The notes: generated from the sequence alone by a model not told the origin. A stretch of DNA of 7,932 nt from Ruminococcaceae bacterium UBA794 (GCA_002304735.1 DBIU01000027.1:855-8786), one strand, 5' to 3'; numbered from the stretch's first letter, positions 1 to 6,083 are shown. Numbers and translations are program-made.

Positions 1-13
1 GGAGGCTTGAATT

Positions 14-1555
14 ATGAAGAAATTTTCACTTACAATTATAATGTCCCTGCTCATTTTTGCGGGAATTTTCACCGGCTGCTCAAATTCAAACGAAGCAGCT
101 CCATCGTCTGACAGCGGAAAGTCCGAAAGCAGCAAAAAGCTCAGCATAGTAACGACTATTTTTCCGGAATACGACTGGGTTAGGCAGATACTCGGCGACA
201 AGGCAGACGGAGCGGAGCTTAAAATGCTGCTTGACAACGGCGTTGACCTCCACAGCTATCAGCCGACTGCGGACGATATCATCAGTATTTCGGACTGCGA
301 CCTGTTCATATATGTCGGCGGCGAATCGGACGGCTGGGTCGACGACGCGCTGAAAAACGCCACCAACCCTAACATGGAGGTCATCGACCTGCTTGATGTG
401 CTCGGCGATTCCGTAAAGAACGAAGAAGCTGTCGAAGGAATGCAGGAGGAAGATGAGCACGACCACGGTCACAGCCATGACGAGGAAATAACCGAGGACG
501 ACATAAAGGACCGCGAGCTTTCGGATTTCGCAGGCGAGTGGAAGTCGCTCTATCCCTATCTGCTGAACGGCGACCTCGACGAATACTGCGAGCACAAGGC
601 GGAAGAGGACGATGATGACTCTACGACAAAGGAAACATATATTGAAAAATATAAGACCTCATGGCAGTGCGACGCTGACAAGGTTTCCATAAAAGGAGAC
701 AAAATAACATTTACCTATTCCGATGGAAAAACCTGCACGGCTGAGTACGCCTATGCAGGATATCAGATAAAGCGCGGCGATGATGGAAGCATAAGCAGCG
801 TTCGTTATCAGTTCACCACCGATAATGAAGCTGCGCCGAAATACGTTCAGTTCAACGACCACGGACACGAACCCGGGGCAGCCGAGCATTTCCACATCTA
901 TTTTGGCAACGATGATTTCGACAGCCTTATGGATTCCAAAACTAACCCGTTCTTTGTCGGAAGTTCCCTTTCCGTAGATGAGATACTTGACGAGCTTATG
1001 GGACATGAACACGAGGAAGAAAAAGACGAGCATGTATGGCTTTCCCTGCGCAATTCAGAAAGGCTGTGCCGGGCTATTGCCGACACCCTCGGAAAACTCG
1101 ACCCGGATAACGGCAATACTTATCAGCAGAACGCTTCCGACTACATCTCCAAACTGTCTGCACTTGACAGCAAGTATAAGGAAATGGTTGACAGCGCCGC
1201 ACGAAAGACAATTCTTTTCGGCGACCGCTTTCCTTTCAGATATCTTGTCGATGATTACGGCTTGGATTATTATGCAGCGTTCGTCGGCTGCTCTGCGGAA
1301 ACGGAAGCCAGCTTTGAAACAATATCTTTCCTCGCGGGAAAGGTAGATGAATTGGGGCTTCCCTGCGTATTGACCATTGAGGGAGTAAAGCACAAAATCG
1401 CTGAAACCGTGGTTCAGAATACCGCTTCAAAAGACCGGAAGATACTCGCTATGGATTCCATGCAGTCGACAACATCAGACGATGTGAAGAACGGCGCGAC
1501 TTACTATTCCATCATGGAAAAGAACCTCGAAGTGCTCCGGGAAGCGCTTAACTAA
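14..1555 (+). CDS. znuA: Zinc ABC transporter substrate-binding lipoprotein (ZnuA/AdcA type) with an inserted ZinT domain
   Basis: This is the extracytoplasmic zinc-capture subunit of a ZnuABC importer, 513 aa. It starts with a lipoprotein signal (MKKFSLTIIM, then a hydrophobic stretch) and a lipobox FTGC with acylated Cys22. Residues 42-135 look like the ZnuA N-lobe, with the metal-ligand motif GVDLHSY (His80). A His/Asp/Glu-rich stretch follows at about 145-160 (HDHGHSHDEE). Residues about 161-331 match the ZinT fold: RELSDFAGEWKSLYPYL, APKYVQF and the HFHIYFGN block, with His283, His292 and His294 at the same spacing as the three zinc ligands of E. coli ZinT. A second His-rich stretch (GHEHEEEKDEH) leads back into the ZnuA fold at DEHVWLSLRNS (His340), and the C-lobe runs to 513. 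The usual S-H-x-x-F ligand motif is here D-R-F-P-F. The ATG is 8 nt after GGAGG at 1-5. It heads the operon, 14 nt before znuC. Zinc is the most likely substrate from the ZinT and His-rich content; manganese is less likely. Confidence 0.95.
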   Translation: MKKFSLTIIMSLLIFAGIFTGCSNSNEAAPSSDSGKSESSKKLSIVTTIFPEYDWVRQILGDKADGAELKMLLDNGVDLHSYQPTADDIISISDCDLFIYVGGESDGWVDDALKNATNPNMEVIDLLDVLGDSVKNEEAVEGMQEEDEHDHGHSHDEEITEDDIKDRELSDFAGEWKSLYPYLLNGDLDEYCEHKAEEDDDDSTTKETYIEKYKTSWQCDADKVSIKGDKITFTYSDGKTCTAEYAYAGYQIKRGDDGSISSVRYQFTTDNEAAPKYVQFNDHGHEPGAAEHFHIYFGNDDFDSLMDSKTNPFFVGSSLSVDEILDELMGHEHEEEKDEHVWLSLRNSERLCRAIADTLGKLDPDNGNTYQQNASDYISKLSALDSKYKEMVDSAARKTILFGDRFPFRYLVDDYGLDYYAAFVGCSAETEASFETISFLAGKVDELGLPCVLTIEGVKHKIAETVVQNTASKDRKILAMDSMQSTTSDDVKNGATYYSIMEKNLEVLREALN

Positions 1556-1563
1556 GGGAGGTG
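1556..1563 (+). promoter_or_regulatory. Ribosome binding site of znuC, deciding its start
   Basis: GGGAGGTG lies just after the znuA stop and 6 nt before the ATG at 1570. The frame is open from a GTG at 1561, but that GTG is part of this Shine-Dalgarno sequence, so ATG 1570 is the better start. Confidence 0.75.
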
Positions 1564-1569
1564 GGGGAA

Positions 1570-2259
1570 ATGGCTCAGCTCACCTGTCAGGCGCTTTCTG
1601 TCGGATATAATTCCGGCGCAGTGCTGAAAGATATAAGCTTTTGTGTGAACAAGGGCGATTATTTGTGTATCCTTGGGGAGAACGGTTCCGGAAAGAGCAC
1701 TCTGATGAAGACCCTTCTCGGGCTGCTGCCGCCGCTTGGCGGAAAGATACAGACGGGTGACGGGCTGAAGCCCCGCCAAATAGGGTATCTTCCGCAGCAG
1801 ACCGACGTGCAGAAGGATTTCCCGGCTTCCGTCAGGGAAATAGTGCTCTCCGGCTGCCAGGGGCGCTGCGGGAAACGCCCGTTCTACAACAAGGAGGAAA
1901 AACAGCTTGCAGACGATTCCATGCTCCGAATGCATATTAAGGAGCTTTCATCGCGGTGTTACCGCGAATTGTCCGGAGGTCAGCAGCAGAGGGTTCTTCT
2001 CGCCCGTGCGCTGTGTGCGGCGCAGGAGATGCTGCTGCTTGACGAGCCGGTATCCGGACTTGACCCCGCCGTTACCGCAGATATGTATCGGCTCATTACT
2101 CGGCTCAACCGAGAAGATGGCATAACCATAATCATGATAACCCACGACATCTCGGCTGTGAAGTATGCTTCCCATGTGCTGCACACAGGCAGCTCCGTTT
2201 TTTTCGGGACAAGGGAGCAATTTCTGAACAGCGAACAGCAGAAAGGCGGTGAGCAGTAA
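1570..2259 (+). CDS. znuC: Zinc ABC transporter ATP-binding protein
   Basis: This is the cytoplasmic ATPase that drives the importer, 229 aa from ATG 1570. Every ABC motif is visible: Walker A GENGSGKST (residues 36-44, Lys42), Q-loop LPQQ (74-77), signature LSGGQQQR (134-141), Walker B MLLLDEP (154-160, catalytic Glu159), D-loop SGLDP and the switch His192 in ITHD. The length is typical for the ZnuC/MntB branch. An in-frame GTG at 1561 would add three residues, but it sits within the ribosome binding site. The stop overlaps the ATG of the permease gene (TAATG), which fits translational coupling. Assignment to zinc rests on the neighbouring ZinT-containing binding protein; the ATPase alone does not distinguish Zn from Mn. 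Confidence 0.95.
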   Translation: MAQLTCQALSVGYNSGAVLKDISFCVNKGDYLCILGENGSGKSTLMKTLLGLLPPLGGKIQTGDGLKPRQIGYLPQQTDVQKDFPASVREIVLSGCQGRCGKRPFYNKEEKQLADDSMLRMHIKELSSRCYRELSGGQQQRVLLARALCAAQEMLLLDEPVSGLDPAVTADMYRLITRLNREDGITIIMITHDISAVKYASHVLHTGSSVFFGTREQFLNSEQQKGGEQ

Positions 2260-3110
2260 TGAACGCTGTAATTGAAAAGCTCCAGCTTTACTGGCAGTAT
2301 CCATTTGTAAGGTATGCGCTTATAGTCGGCGTACTCATCGCGCTCTGTTCTTCGCTGCTGGGCGTAACGCTGGTGCTGAAGCGGTTCTCGTATATAGGCG
2401 ACGGATTATCCCATGTGGCGTTCGGTGCAATGGCGATAGCGGCGGTGCTGAGCCTTTCAAACGAAATGCCGATTGTTATGGCTATAACCGTGATAAGCGC
2501 CGTGCTTCTGCTCCGTACCGGTCAGAACACTAAAATAAAGGGCGACGCGGCTATCGCTATGATATCCGTCGGCTCCCTTGCAATAGGCTACCTGCTTATG
2601 AATATCTTCTCGACCTCATCAAATCTGTCGGGCGACGTATGCACGACTTTATTCGGCTCGACGTCTATCCTCACGCTTTCTCCCACCGACGTATGGCTGT
2701 GCGCCGTTATGTCTGTGGTGGTCATAGGGATATACGTCCTGTTCTACAACAAGATTTTTTCGGTTACATTTGACGAGGATTTCGCTAAAGCGGCGGGAAC
2801 TAACGTAAAAGCCTACAATCTGCTCATTGCAGTAGTCGTTGCGGTGATAATCGTACTGGCGATGAATCTTGTCGGTTCGCTGCTTATCTCTGCGTTGGTG
2901 ATATTCCCGGCGCTGTCAGCAATGAGAATATTCCGCAGCTTCCTGAGCGTCACGATATGCTCGGCAGTGCTGTCGGTCGCTTGTTCGTTCCTCGGGATAC
3001 TCATATCTGTGCTTGCCGGGACTCCGGTAGGCTCCACGATAGTTGCCGTGCAGATAGCCGCTTTTGCGGTTTTCTCACTGGTTGGAGGACTGAGAGGTGT
3101 CGGACGATGA
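2259..3110 (+). CDS. znuB: Zinc ABC transporter permease (ABC-3 family)
   Basis: This is the integral membrane channel of the importer, 283 aa and highly hydrophobic, with roughly eight or nine membrane segments (clear ones near residues 19-40, 50-66, 71-86, 97-116, 145-163, 185-206, 208-222, 230-252 and 258-278). ABC-3 family hallmarks are visible: GDGLSHVAFGAMA (48-60), FDEDFAKAAG (171-180, the likely ATPase-coupling loop), NLVGSLLISALVIFPALSA (203-221) and GTPVGSTIV (254-262). The ATG at 2259 shares its A with the TAA stop of znuC, and only a weak GGCGGTG lies upstream, so translation is probably coupled. Its own TGA at 3108 overlaps the start of the next gene (ATGA). Length and motifs are normal for the family. 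Confidence 0.95.
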   Translation: MNAVIEKLQLYWQYPFVRYALIVGVLIALCSSLLGVTLVLKRFSYIGDGLSHVAFGAMAIAAVLSLSNEMPIVMAITVISAVLLLRTGQNTKIKGDAAIAMISVGSLAIGYLLMNIFSTSSNLSGDVCTTLFGSTSILTLSPTDVWLCAVMSVVVIGIYVLFYNKIFSVTFDEDFAKAAGTNVKAYNLLIAVVVAVIIVLAMNLVGSLLISALVIFPALSAMRIFRSFLSVTICSAVLSVACSFLGILISVLAGTPVGSTIVAVQIAAFAVFSLVGGLRGVGR

Positions 3111-3757
3111 AAAAAATTGGTATTATAATGCTATCCGTGCTGCTGATTTCACTGACTGCATGCAGCAGTACGGAACTTTCCGGATACACTTACAGCGACT
3201 ATATTTCCGATACTAAGGGAGATATGCCAAAGCCTGCGACAACTCAGACGACGGCTTCTGAAACAAGCGAACCTGATGCAACAACGTCAATTTCCGCGGA
3301 AGAAAGTTCAACCGCAGCCATTGACGAACAAGTTCCCTCCAAACCCGACCGGCGGCTTCCCGAAACGACTTCCGATGAGCCGCCGAAAACCGCTGAACCG
3401 CCGACGGAAAGCGCTTTGGAGGAAAACATCGATATCGACCTCGCCGCAATGAGCGTCATTATGGCATATTCGGAAATCTACAATATGTTGTGTTATCCCG
3501 ATGGTTATATCGGCAAAACCGTGAAAATAAGCGGACAGTATGCTTGTTATGAAAATCCCGAAACAAAGAAGCTCTATCACGCTTGTATAATAACGGACGC
3601 CACCGCTTGCTGCGCACAGGGTTTTGAATTTACGCTTGCGGAGGAAAGCTCTGAATACCCATCATCGGGCGATTCAATCACAATCATAGGCACTTTCAAT
3701 ATATATTGGGAGGGAAAAAACTCATTTGCGGAACTTATTAATTCGAGGTTTGTCTGA
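3107..3757 (+). CDS. Operon-linked lipoprotein of unknown function with a Cys-Cys motif
   Basis: This 216-aa protein has a signal peptide ending in the lipobox LTAC (Cys19), so it is predicted to be anchored on the outside of the membrane. Residues 35-105 are a low-complexity linker rich in Thr, Ser, Glu and Pro. Residues about 112-216 form a compact domain with GYIGKTVKISGQY (133-145), ITDATACCAQGFEF (162-175; adjacent Cys168-Cys169), SGDSITIIGTFNIYWEG and a short C-terminus. The pattern of short beta strands and 'G-K-x-V-x-I-x-G' suggests a small OB-like beta barrel (inference). The start is chosen at ATG 3107, which overlaps the znuB stop as ATGA and has GAGGTG 7 nt upstream; an in-frame extension to 2957 would lie inside znuB and lacks a signal peptide. 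Its place as fourth gene of the operon suggests an accessory role in zinc handling or sensing, but the domain itself does not prove this. Confidence 0.85.
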   Translation: MKKIGIIMLSVLLISLTACSSTELSGYTYSDYISDTKGDMPKPATTQTTASETSEPDATTSISAEESSTAAIDEQVPSKPDRRLPETTSDEPPKTAEPPTESALEENIDIDLAAMSVIMAYSEIYNMLCYPDGYIGKTVKISGQYACYENPETKKLYHACIITDATACCAQGFEFTLAEESSEYPSSGDSITIIGTFNIYWEGKNSFAELINSRFV

Positions 3758-3768
3758 AAACTGCTTGT

Positions 3769-3891
3769 TCATATGACGCTCGACAGCTCGTCAAGCAGAT
3801 GAACTTCCGGTATCGGCTCGTCCATACATACAAATTCTATCCGATGTCTTTCTTTTCTTCCTGTTTCAGCGTCTTTCATCGCCATATTCAT
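3769..3891 (-). pseudogene. Probable N-terminal remnant of an IS1182-like transposase
   Basis: The - strand encodes a 40-residue reading frame starting MNMAMKDAETGRK and continuing RHRIEFVCMDEPIPEVHLL before a TGA. The IEFVCMDE-x-IP-x-x-HLL pattern resembles the N-terminus of IS1182-family (DUF772-type) transposases, as I remember them. The frame stops after about 40 residues, where the family is several hundred residues long, and what follows on that strand is the 3' end of the operon lipoprotein gene. It is therefore best read as a broken fragment. I see no ribosome binding site and no intact terminal inverted repeats. The alternative is a chance ORF or an unrelated small peptide. Confidence 0.4.
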
Positions 3892-3907
3892 TATGCCGTA
3901 TATTAAT

Positions 3908-3938
3908 AAAAAAGCCGAGCATTCCTGCTTGGCTTTTT
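3908..3938 (+). terminator. Intrinsic terminator of the zinc operon
   Basis: A 13-bp stem (AAAAAGCCGAGCA / TGCTTGGCTTTTT, 3909-3921 with 3926-3938) closes over a TTCC tetraloop and ends in five T residues. The only irregular pair is a G-U wobble on the + strand; read on the - strand it becomes a C-A mismatch, so it favours + transcription, ending the operon after a roughly 150-nt 3' UTR. It may also act weakly in the opposite direction. Confidence 0.8.
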
Positions 3939-3998
3939 CATTCTAACCAACTCCAATCAAGTCCATAGACTTCTCCGGACTACTTTGGAATTAACTTT

Positions 3999-4026
3999 TT
4001 GACAGCGTTTTTTCAAGACGTAGAAT
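3999..4026 (+). promoter_or_regulatory. Candidate orphan sigma70 promoter
   Basis: TTGACA (3999-4004) and TAGAAT (4021-4026) are separated by 16 bp, which is 6/6 and 5/6 to consensus. A transcript would start near 4033 and run into non-coding DNA towards the tRNA genes, antisense to them. No gene lies immediately downstream. Confidence 0.35.
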
Positions 4027-4220
4027 TGATTGGCGGATACTATTTTTCAAACGCAGAAATATAATCACGCCCGAAACATATCATATCATTATTCATTATT
4101 AATCAACAGTACCCGCGCCGCATTATTGAGCGGTTCGGAACGCTCACGATATCAAATATCTGCCGCGGCGAAAAAGCCGAACCCCCTGCTTAAAGACCAT
4201 AAATTCAAAATAAGAACCTC

Positions 4221-4253
4221 TGCTGTTACCGAAATCAAAGATTTCGAACAGCA
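4221..4253. repeat. Long imperfect inverted repeat (hairpin)
   Basis: TGCTGTT (4221-4227) pairs with AACAGCA (4247-4253), and CGAAATC (4230-4236) pairs with GATTTCG (4240-4246). This gives 14 bp with a 2-nt bulge (AC) and an AAA loop. Neither side has a clear U-tract, so it is not a standard intrinsic terminator. A second small hairpin GCAAC/GTTGC (4251-4269) abuts it. Confidence 0.6.
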
Positions 4254-4311
4254 ACGAGAACCTTGTTGCTTTGCAATAAAGACCAAATAAAGACCAAGAC
4301 CAAAATCCGTA

Positions 4312-4356
4312 CAAAAAGAAACACTCCCCAACGGCTCTGTAAAGCCATTCGGGAGT
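4312..4356 (-). terminator. Intrinsic terminator of the tRNA operon
   Basis: Read on the - strand, ACTCCCGAATGGCT (4356-4343) pairs with AGCCGTTGGGGAGT (4336-4323). That is 13 of 14 positions, with one G-G mismatch and one G-U pair, over a 6-nt loop. It is followed by GTTTCTTTTT. It begins 9 nt after the CCA end of the tRNA-Glu gene. Confidence 0.85.
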
Positions 4357-4365
4357 ATCGTAGTG

Positions 4366-4440
4366 TGGTGACCCGTACGGGAATTGAACCCATGATTCCG
4401 CCGTGAAAGGGCGATGTCTTAACCTCTTGACCAACGGGCC
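4366..4440 (-). tRNA. tRNA-Glu (anticodon UUC)
   Basis: The - strand reads GGCCCGTTGGTCAAGAGG onward and folds into a full cloverleaf. The acceptor stem is GGCCCGT/ACGGGTC (one G-U pair), the anticodon stem is TCGCC/GGCGG around loop CTTTCAC, giving anticodon UUC (4405-4407), and the T-loop is TTCAATT. Discriminator A and an encoded CCA (4366-4368) complete a 75-nt gene. It is the second gene of the operon, 4 nt after tRNA-Met. Confidence 0.97.
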
Positions 4441-4444
4441 GAAT

Positions 4445-4521
4445 TGGTAGCGGCAATCGGATTCGAACCAATGACACCCTGGGTATGAACCAAGTGCTCT
4501 AGCCAACTGAGCTATGCCGCC
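4445..4521 (-). tRNA. tRNA-Met (anticodon CAU, elongator type)
   Basis: The - strand reads GGCGGCATAGCTCAGTTGG onward, 77 nt including an encoded CCA. The acceptor stem is GGCGGCA/TGCCGCT, the anticodon stem CTTGG/CCAGG encloses loop TTCATAC (CAU at 4485-4487), and the T-arm is ATTGG/CCGAT with TTCGAAT. It lacks the initiator hallmarks (1-72 mismatch, three G-C pairs at the base of the anticodon stem). The loop TTCATAC matches elongator Met rather than the lysidine-modified tRNA-Ile, which typically has CTCATAA in Bacillota. Confidence 0.94.
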
Positions 4522-4536
4522 ACAATCAACTACATT

Positions 4537-4565
4537 ATTATATCACGAAAGAAACTGTTTGTCAA
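4537..4565 (-). promoter_or_regulatory. Consensus sigma70 promoter of the tRNA operon
   Basis: On the - strand TTGACA (4565-4560) and TATAAT (4542-4537) are both perfect consensus with an optimal 17-bp spacer. The predicted start near 4530 lies about 9 nt before the tRNA-Met 5' end. Such a strong promoter is usual for stable RNA operons. Confidence 0.9.
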
Positions 4566-4609
4566 GTACTTTTTTCAAAAAAATATCAAAAATCCCTAAA
4601 ATTCTTCTT

Positions 4610-4638
4610 GTGTCACGAAAAAAACCGCGGCATATAAT
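4610..4638 (+). promoter_or_regulatory. Candidate promoter of the DUF3343-desulfurase unit
   Basis: A perfect TATAAT (4633-4638) has a weak -35 GTGTCA (4610-4615, 4/6) 17 bp upstream. It points away from the tRNA promoter and would give a 5' UTR of about 95 nt before the ATG at 4739. Confidence 0.45.
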
Positions 4639-4684
4639 GAAATAAAAGCGGTTAAGCCGTAATAAACCGAAATTATGCGGAGAA

Positions 4685-4716
4685 CGTTTCTCTGCAAACG
4701 GCGGGAGCGTTCCCGC
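4685..4716 (+). promoter_or_regulatory. Tandem hairpins in the predicted 5' UTR
   Basis: CGTTT/AAACG (4685-4700) and GCGGGA/TCCCGC (4701-4716) form two adjacent perfect hairpins directly before the ribosome binding site AAAGGAG. GAACG at 4682-4686 could instead pair with CGTTC at 4708-4712, which would open both. There is no U-tract, so any control would more likely affect translation or mRNA stability. The role is inferred only. Confidence 0.35.
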
Positions 4717-4738
4717 AAACTACATAAAGGAGAACAAT

Positions 4739-4948
4739 ATGAACTTTACCATAAAAATAAAATCGTTCACAGCGGCGCAAAAAGCGCGTTCCTACTTGCA
4801 AAAACGCGGGATAAGCTGCATTGTCGAGCGAAACACGACAAGGGGGCGCGGCTGCGGATTTTCGCTGCGCTTCACAAATTCACGCGCCGAAAAAGCGGAG
4901 GTTTGCGCTCTGCTCGGCGAAATAGGAATATCCTGTGATATACCTTGA
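4739..4948 (+). CDS. DUF3343-like small protein (putative Se/S carrier-like)
   Basis: This 69-aa protein resembles the DUF3343 family of short proteins, described as putative Se/S carrier-like and often found beside cysteine desulfurases. It begins MNFTIKIKSFTAAQKARSYL, a beta strand then a helix, as in the family ('F-x-S-x-x-x-A-x-x-x-E-x-x-L'). It has the central GRGCGFSLRF block (residues 36-45), where Cys39 corresponds to the conserved family cysteine in 'A-G-C-G'. Other cysteines are at 27, 56 and 66. The ATG has a good AAAGGAG ribosome binding site 6 nt upstream. Its last 14 nt overlap the desulfurase gene, so the two are probably made together. If it acts like its relatives, Cys39 would receive sulfur or selenium from the enzyme; this is inference. 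The family match is from memory and the protein is short. Confidence 0.75.
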   Translation: MNFTIKIKSFTAAQKARSYLQKRGISCIVERNTTRGRGCGFSLRFTNSRAEKAEVCALLGEIGISCDIP

Positions 4949-6083
4949 CAACGCGGCGACGACCTTTCCGAAGCCGCAGTCCGTCTATCGGCTCTGGCAG
5001 CGCGCAATGAGCGTCTACGGCGCAAACCCTGGGCGCTCGGGTCACGCGTTTTCGGCAAGAACAGCCGAGGCCGTCTACAAGAGCCGTGAAATCTGCGCGG
5101 ACTTTTTCGACGCGGACGCGGAGAACACCGTGTTCACCTTAAACTGCACAACCGCGCTGAATTTCGCGATAAAAGGACTTGCGCGGCGCGGCTGTCACTT
5201 CGTTATGAGCGACATTGAACACAACGCGGTTTCGCGGCCCGTTTATGCGGCGGCAAAGGAATTTGGCGGAAGCGTTACAATTTTTGAAACGACTCGCGAC
5301 AACGAGCAAACCGTCAACAACGCCGAACGCGCGATTACTCCGCGAACAACGGCGCTCGTCTGCACTGCCGCGTCAAATGTAATCGGACTGAGAAATCCGC
5401 TCAAAGAGCTTGCCGAGCTGTGTAAACGCAAGAATATCTGCTTTATCGTAGACGCGGCGCAGGGCGGCGGAGTGCTGCCGCTGAAGCTCTCGGACGGAAT
5501 AAACATAATTTGCGCCGCGGGTCACAAAGGGCTTTACGGTCCGATGGGAACGGGGCTTATGCTTACCGACGGAAAATACCCGCTGCGAACGATAATCGAG
5601 GGCGGCACGGGAAGCGCGTCGGAAAGCCTCGTTCAGCCTGATTTTATGCCCGACCGCTTTGAGAGCGGGACAATCAACACGGCGGCGGTAATCGCGCTCG
5701 GAGCGGGCGTTGAGTTTGTGAAAAACAGAGGCACGGAAGCCGTGTATAATCACGAAATTCGGCTCTGTGAGCGGTTCTGCGAGGGCGCGAAAAAACTTGG
5801 AAAAGTGCGGCTTTACAATGAAATCACGCCGGAAAATCACGGCCTCTACTCCCCTGTCGTTTCGTTCAATATCGACGGGCTAAATTCGGTTGAAGGCGCG
5901 GAAATTCTCTCGTCGCACGGATTTTATATGCGCGGCGGACTTCACTGCGCACCGCTCGCCCACAAGAAAATCGACACCATAGACGGCGGCACAATACGGT
6001 TTTCGCCGTCCGTATTCAACAACGAAAAGGAAGTTAATTTGCTGCTCAGAACGCTTTCGGACATTTCGTCAAAGCAGACTTAA
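4935..6083 (+). CDS. Cysteine desulfurase, class V aminotransferase (EF2568-like)
   Basis: This 382-aa PLP enzyme should remove sulfur (or selenium) from cysteine (or selenocysteine), giving alanine and an enzyme-bound persulfide. Visible motifs are YLDNAATTFPKP (3-14), the PLP-stacking His96 in SDIEHNAVSRP, Asp173 in FIVDAAQG for the pyridine nitrogen, PLP-binding Lys198 in AGHKGLYGP, FESGTIN (242-248), and catalytic Cys338 in RGGLHCAPLAH. The length and the last motif fit the TIGR01977 (EF2568-type) subgroup better than IscS or canonical SufS. The start is a GTG at 4935 inside the end of the preceding gene; it gives the expected N-terminus directly before YLDNAATT, and the next ATG is too far in. 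No strong ribosome binding site precedes it, consistent with coupling to the overlapping gene. There are no suf or isc genes in view, so it is more likely a specialised than a housekeeping Fe-S desulfurase. Confidence 0.92.
   Translation: MIYLDNAATTFPKPQSVYRLWQRAMSVYGANPGRSGHAFSARTAEAVYKSREICADFFDADAENTVFTLNCTTALNFAIKGLARRGCHFVMSDIEHNAVSRPVYAAAKEFGGSVTIFETTRDNEQTVNNAERAITPRTTALVCTAASNVIGLRNPLKELAELCKRKNICFIVDAAQGGGVLPLKLSDGINIICAAGHKGLYGPMGTGLMLTDGKYPLRTIIEGGTGSASESLVQPDFMPDRFESGTINTAAVIALGAGVEFVKNRGTEAVYNHEIRLCERFCEGAKKLGKVRLYNEITPENHGLYSPVVSFNIDGLNSVEGAEILSSHGFYMRGGLHCAPLAHKKIDTIDGGTIRFSPSVFNNEKEVNLLLRTLSDISSKQT

Larger units (their letters stand above)
3939..4311. other. Intergenic region without a supported gene
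   Basis: About 370 bp with no convincing CDS on either strand. It holds a sigma70-like promoter candidate (3999-4026, + strand), a short hairpin GAGCG/CGCTC (4128-4145), a long imperfect hairpin (4221-4253) and three copies of AAAGACCA (near 4191, 4280 and 4291). An 86-codon frame from a TTG at 4030 has no ribosome binding site and a composition unlike the neighbouring genes. The segment between the operon terminator and the tRNA terminator may be decayed mobile-element DNA, given the transposase-like remnant next to it. Confidence 0.5.

Noticed and set aside
1561..1569. GTG at 1561 as the znuC start
   Set aside because: The GTG is part of the Shine-Dalgarno sequence; ATG 1570 has the correct spacing.
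2957..3106. Longer start for the small lipoprotein
   Set aside because: The extra residues lie inside znuB in another frame and would bury the signal peptide and lipobox.
4030..4290. 86-codon + strand reading frame between the zinc operon and the tRNA genes
   Set aside because: It starts at a TTG without a ribosome binding site, has no recognisable domain, and crosses the imperfect hairpin at 4221-4253.
3758..4320. A composition break suggesting the zinc operon was transferred
   Set aside because: The desulfurase and asnB genes seem richer in GCG and CGC codons than the zinc operon, but I did not count codons, so I do not claim transfer.
4144..4506. - strand reading frames of 80-120 codons over the tRNA region
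   Set aside because: They run through two well-formed tRNA genes and their terminator.
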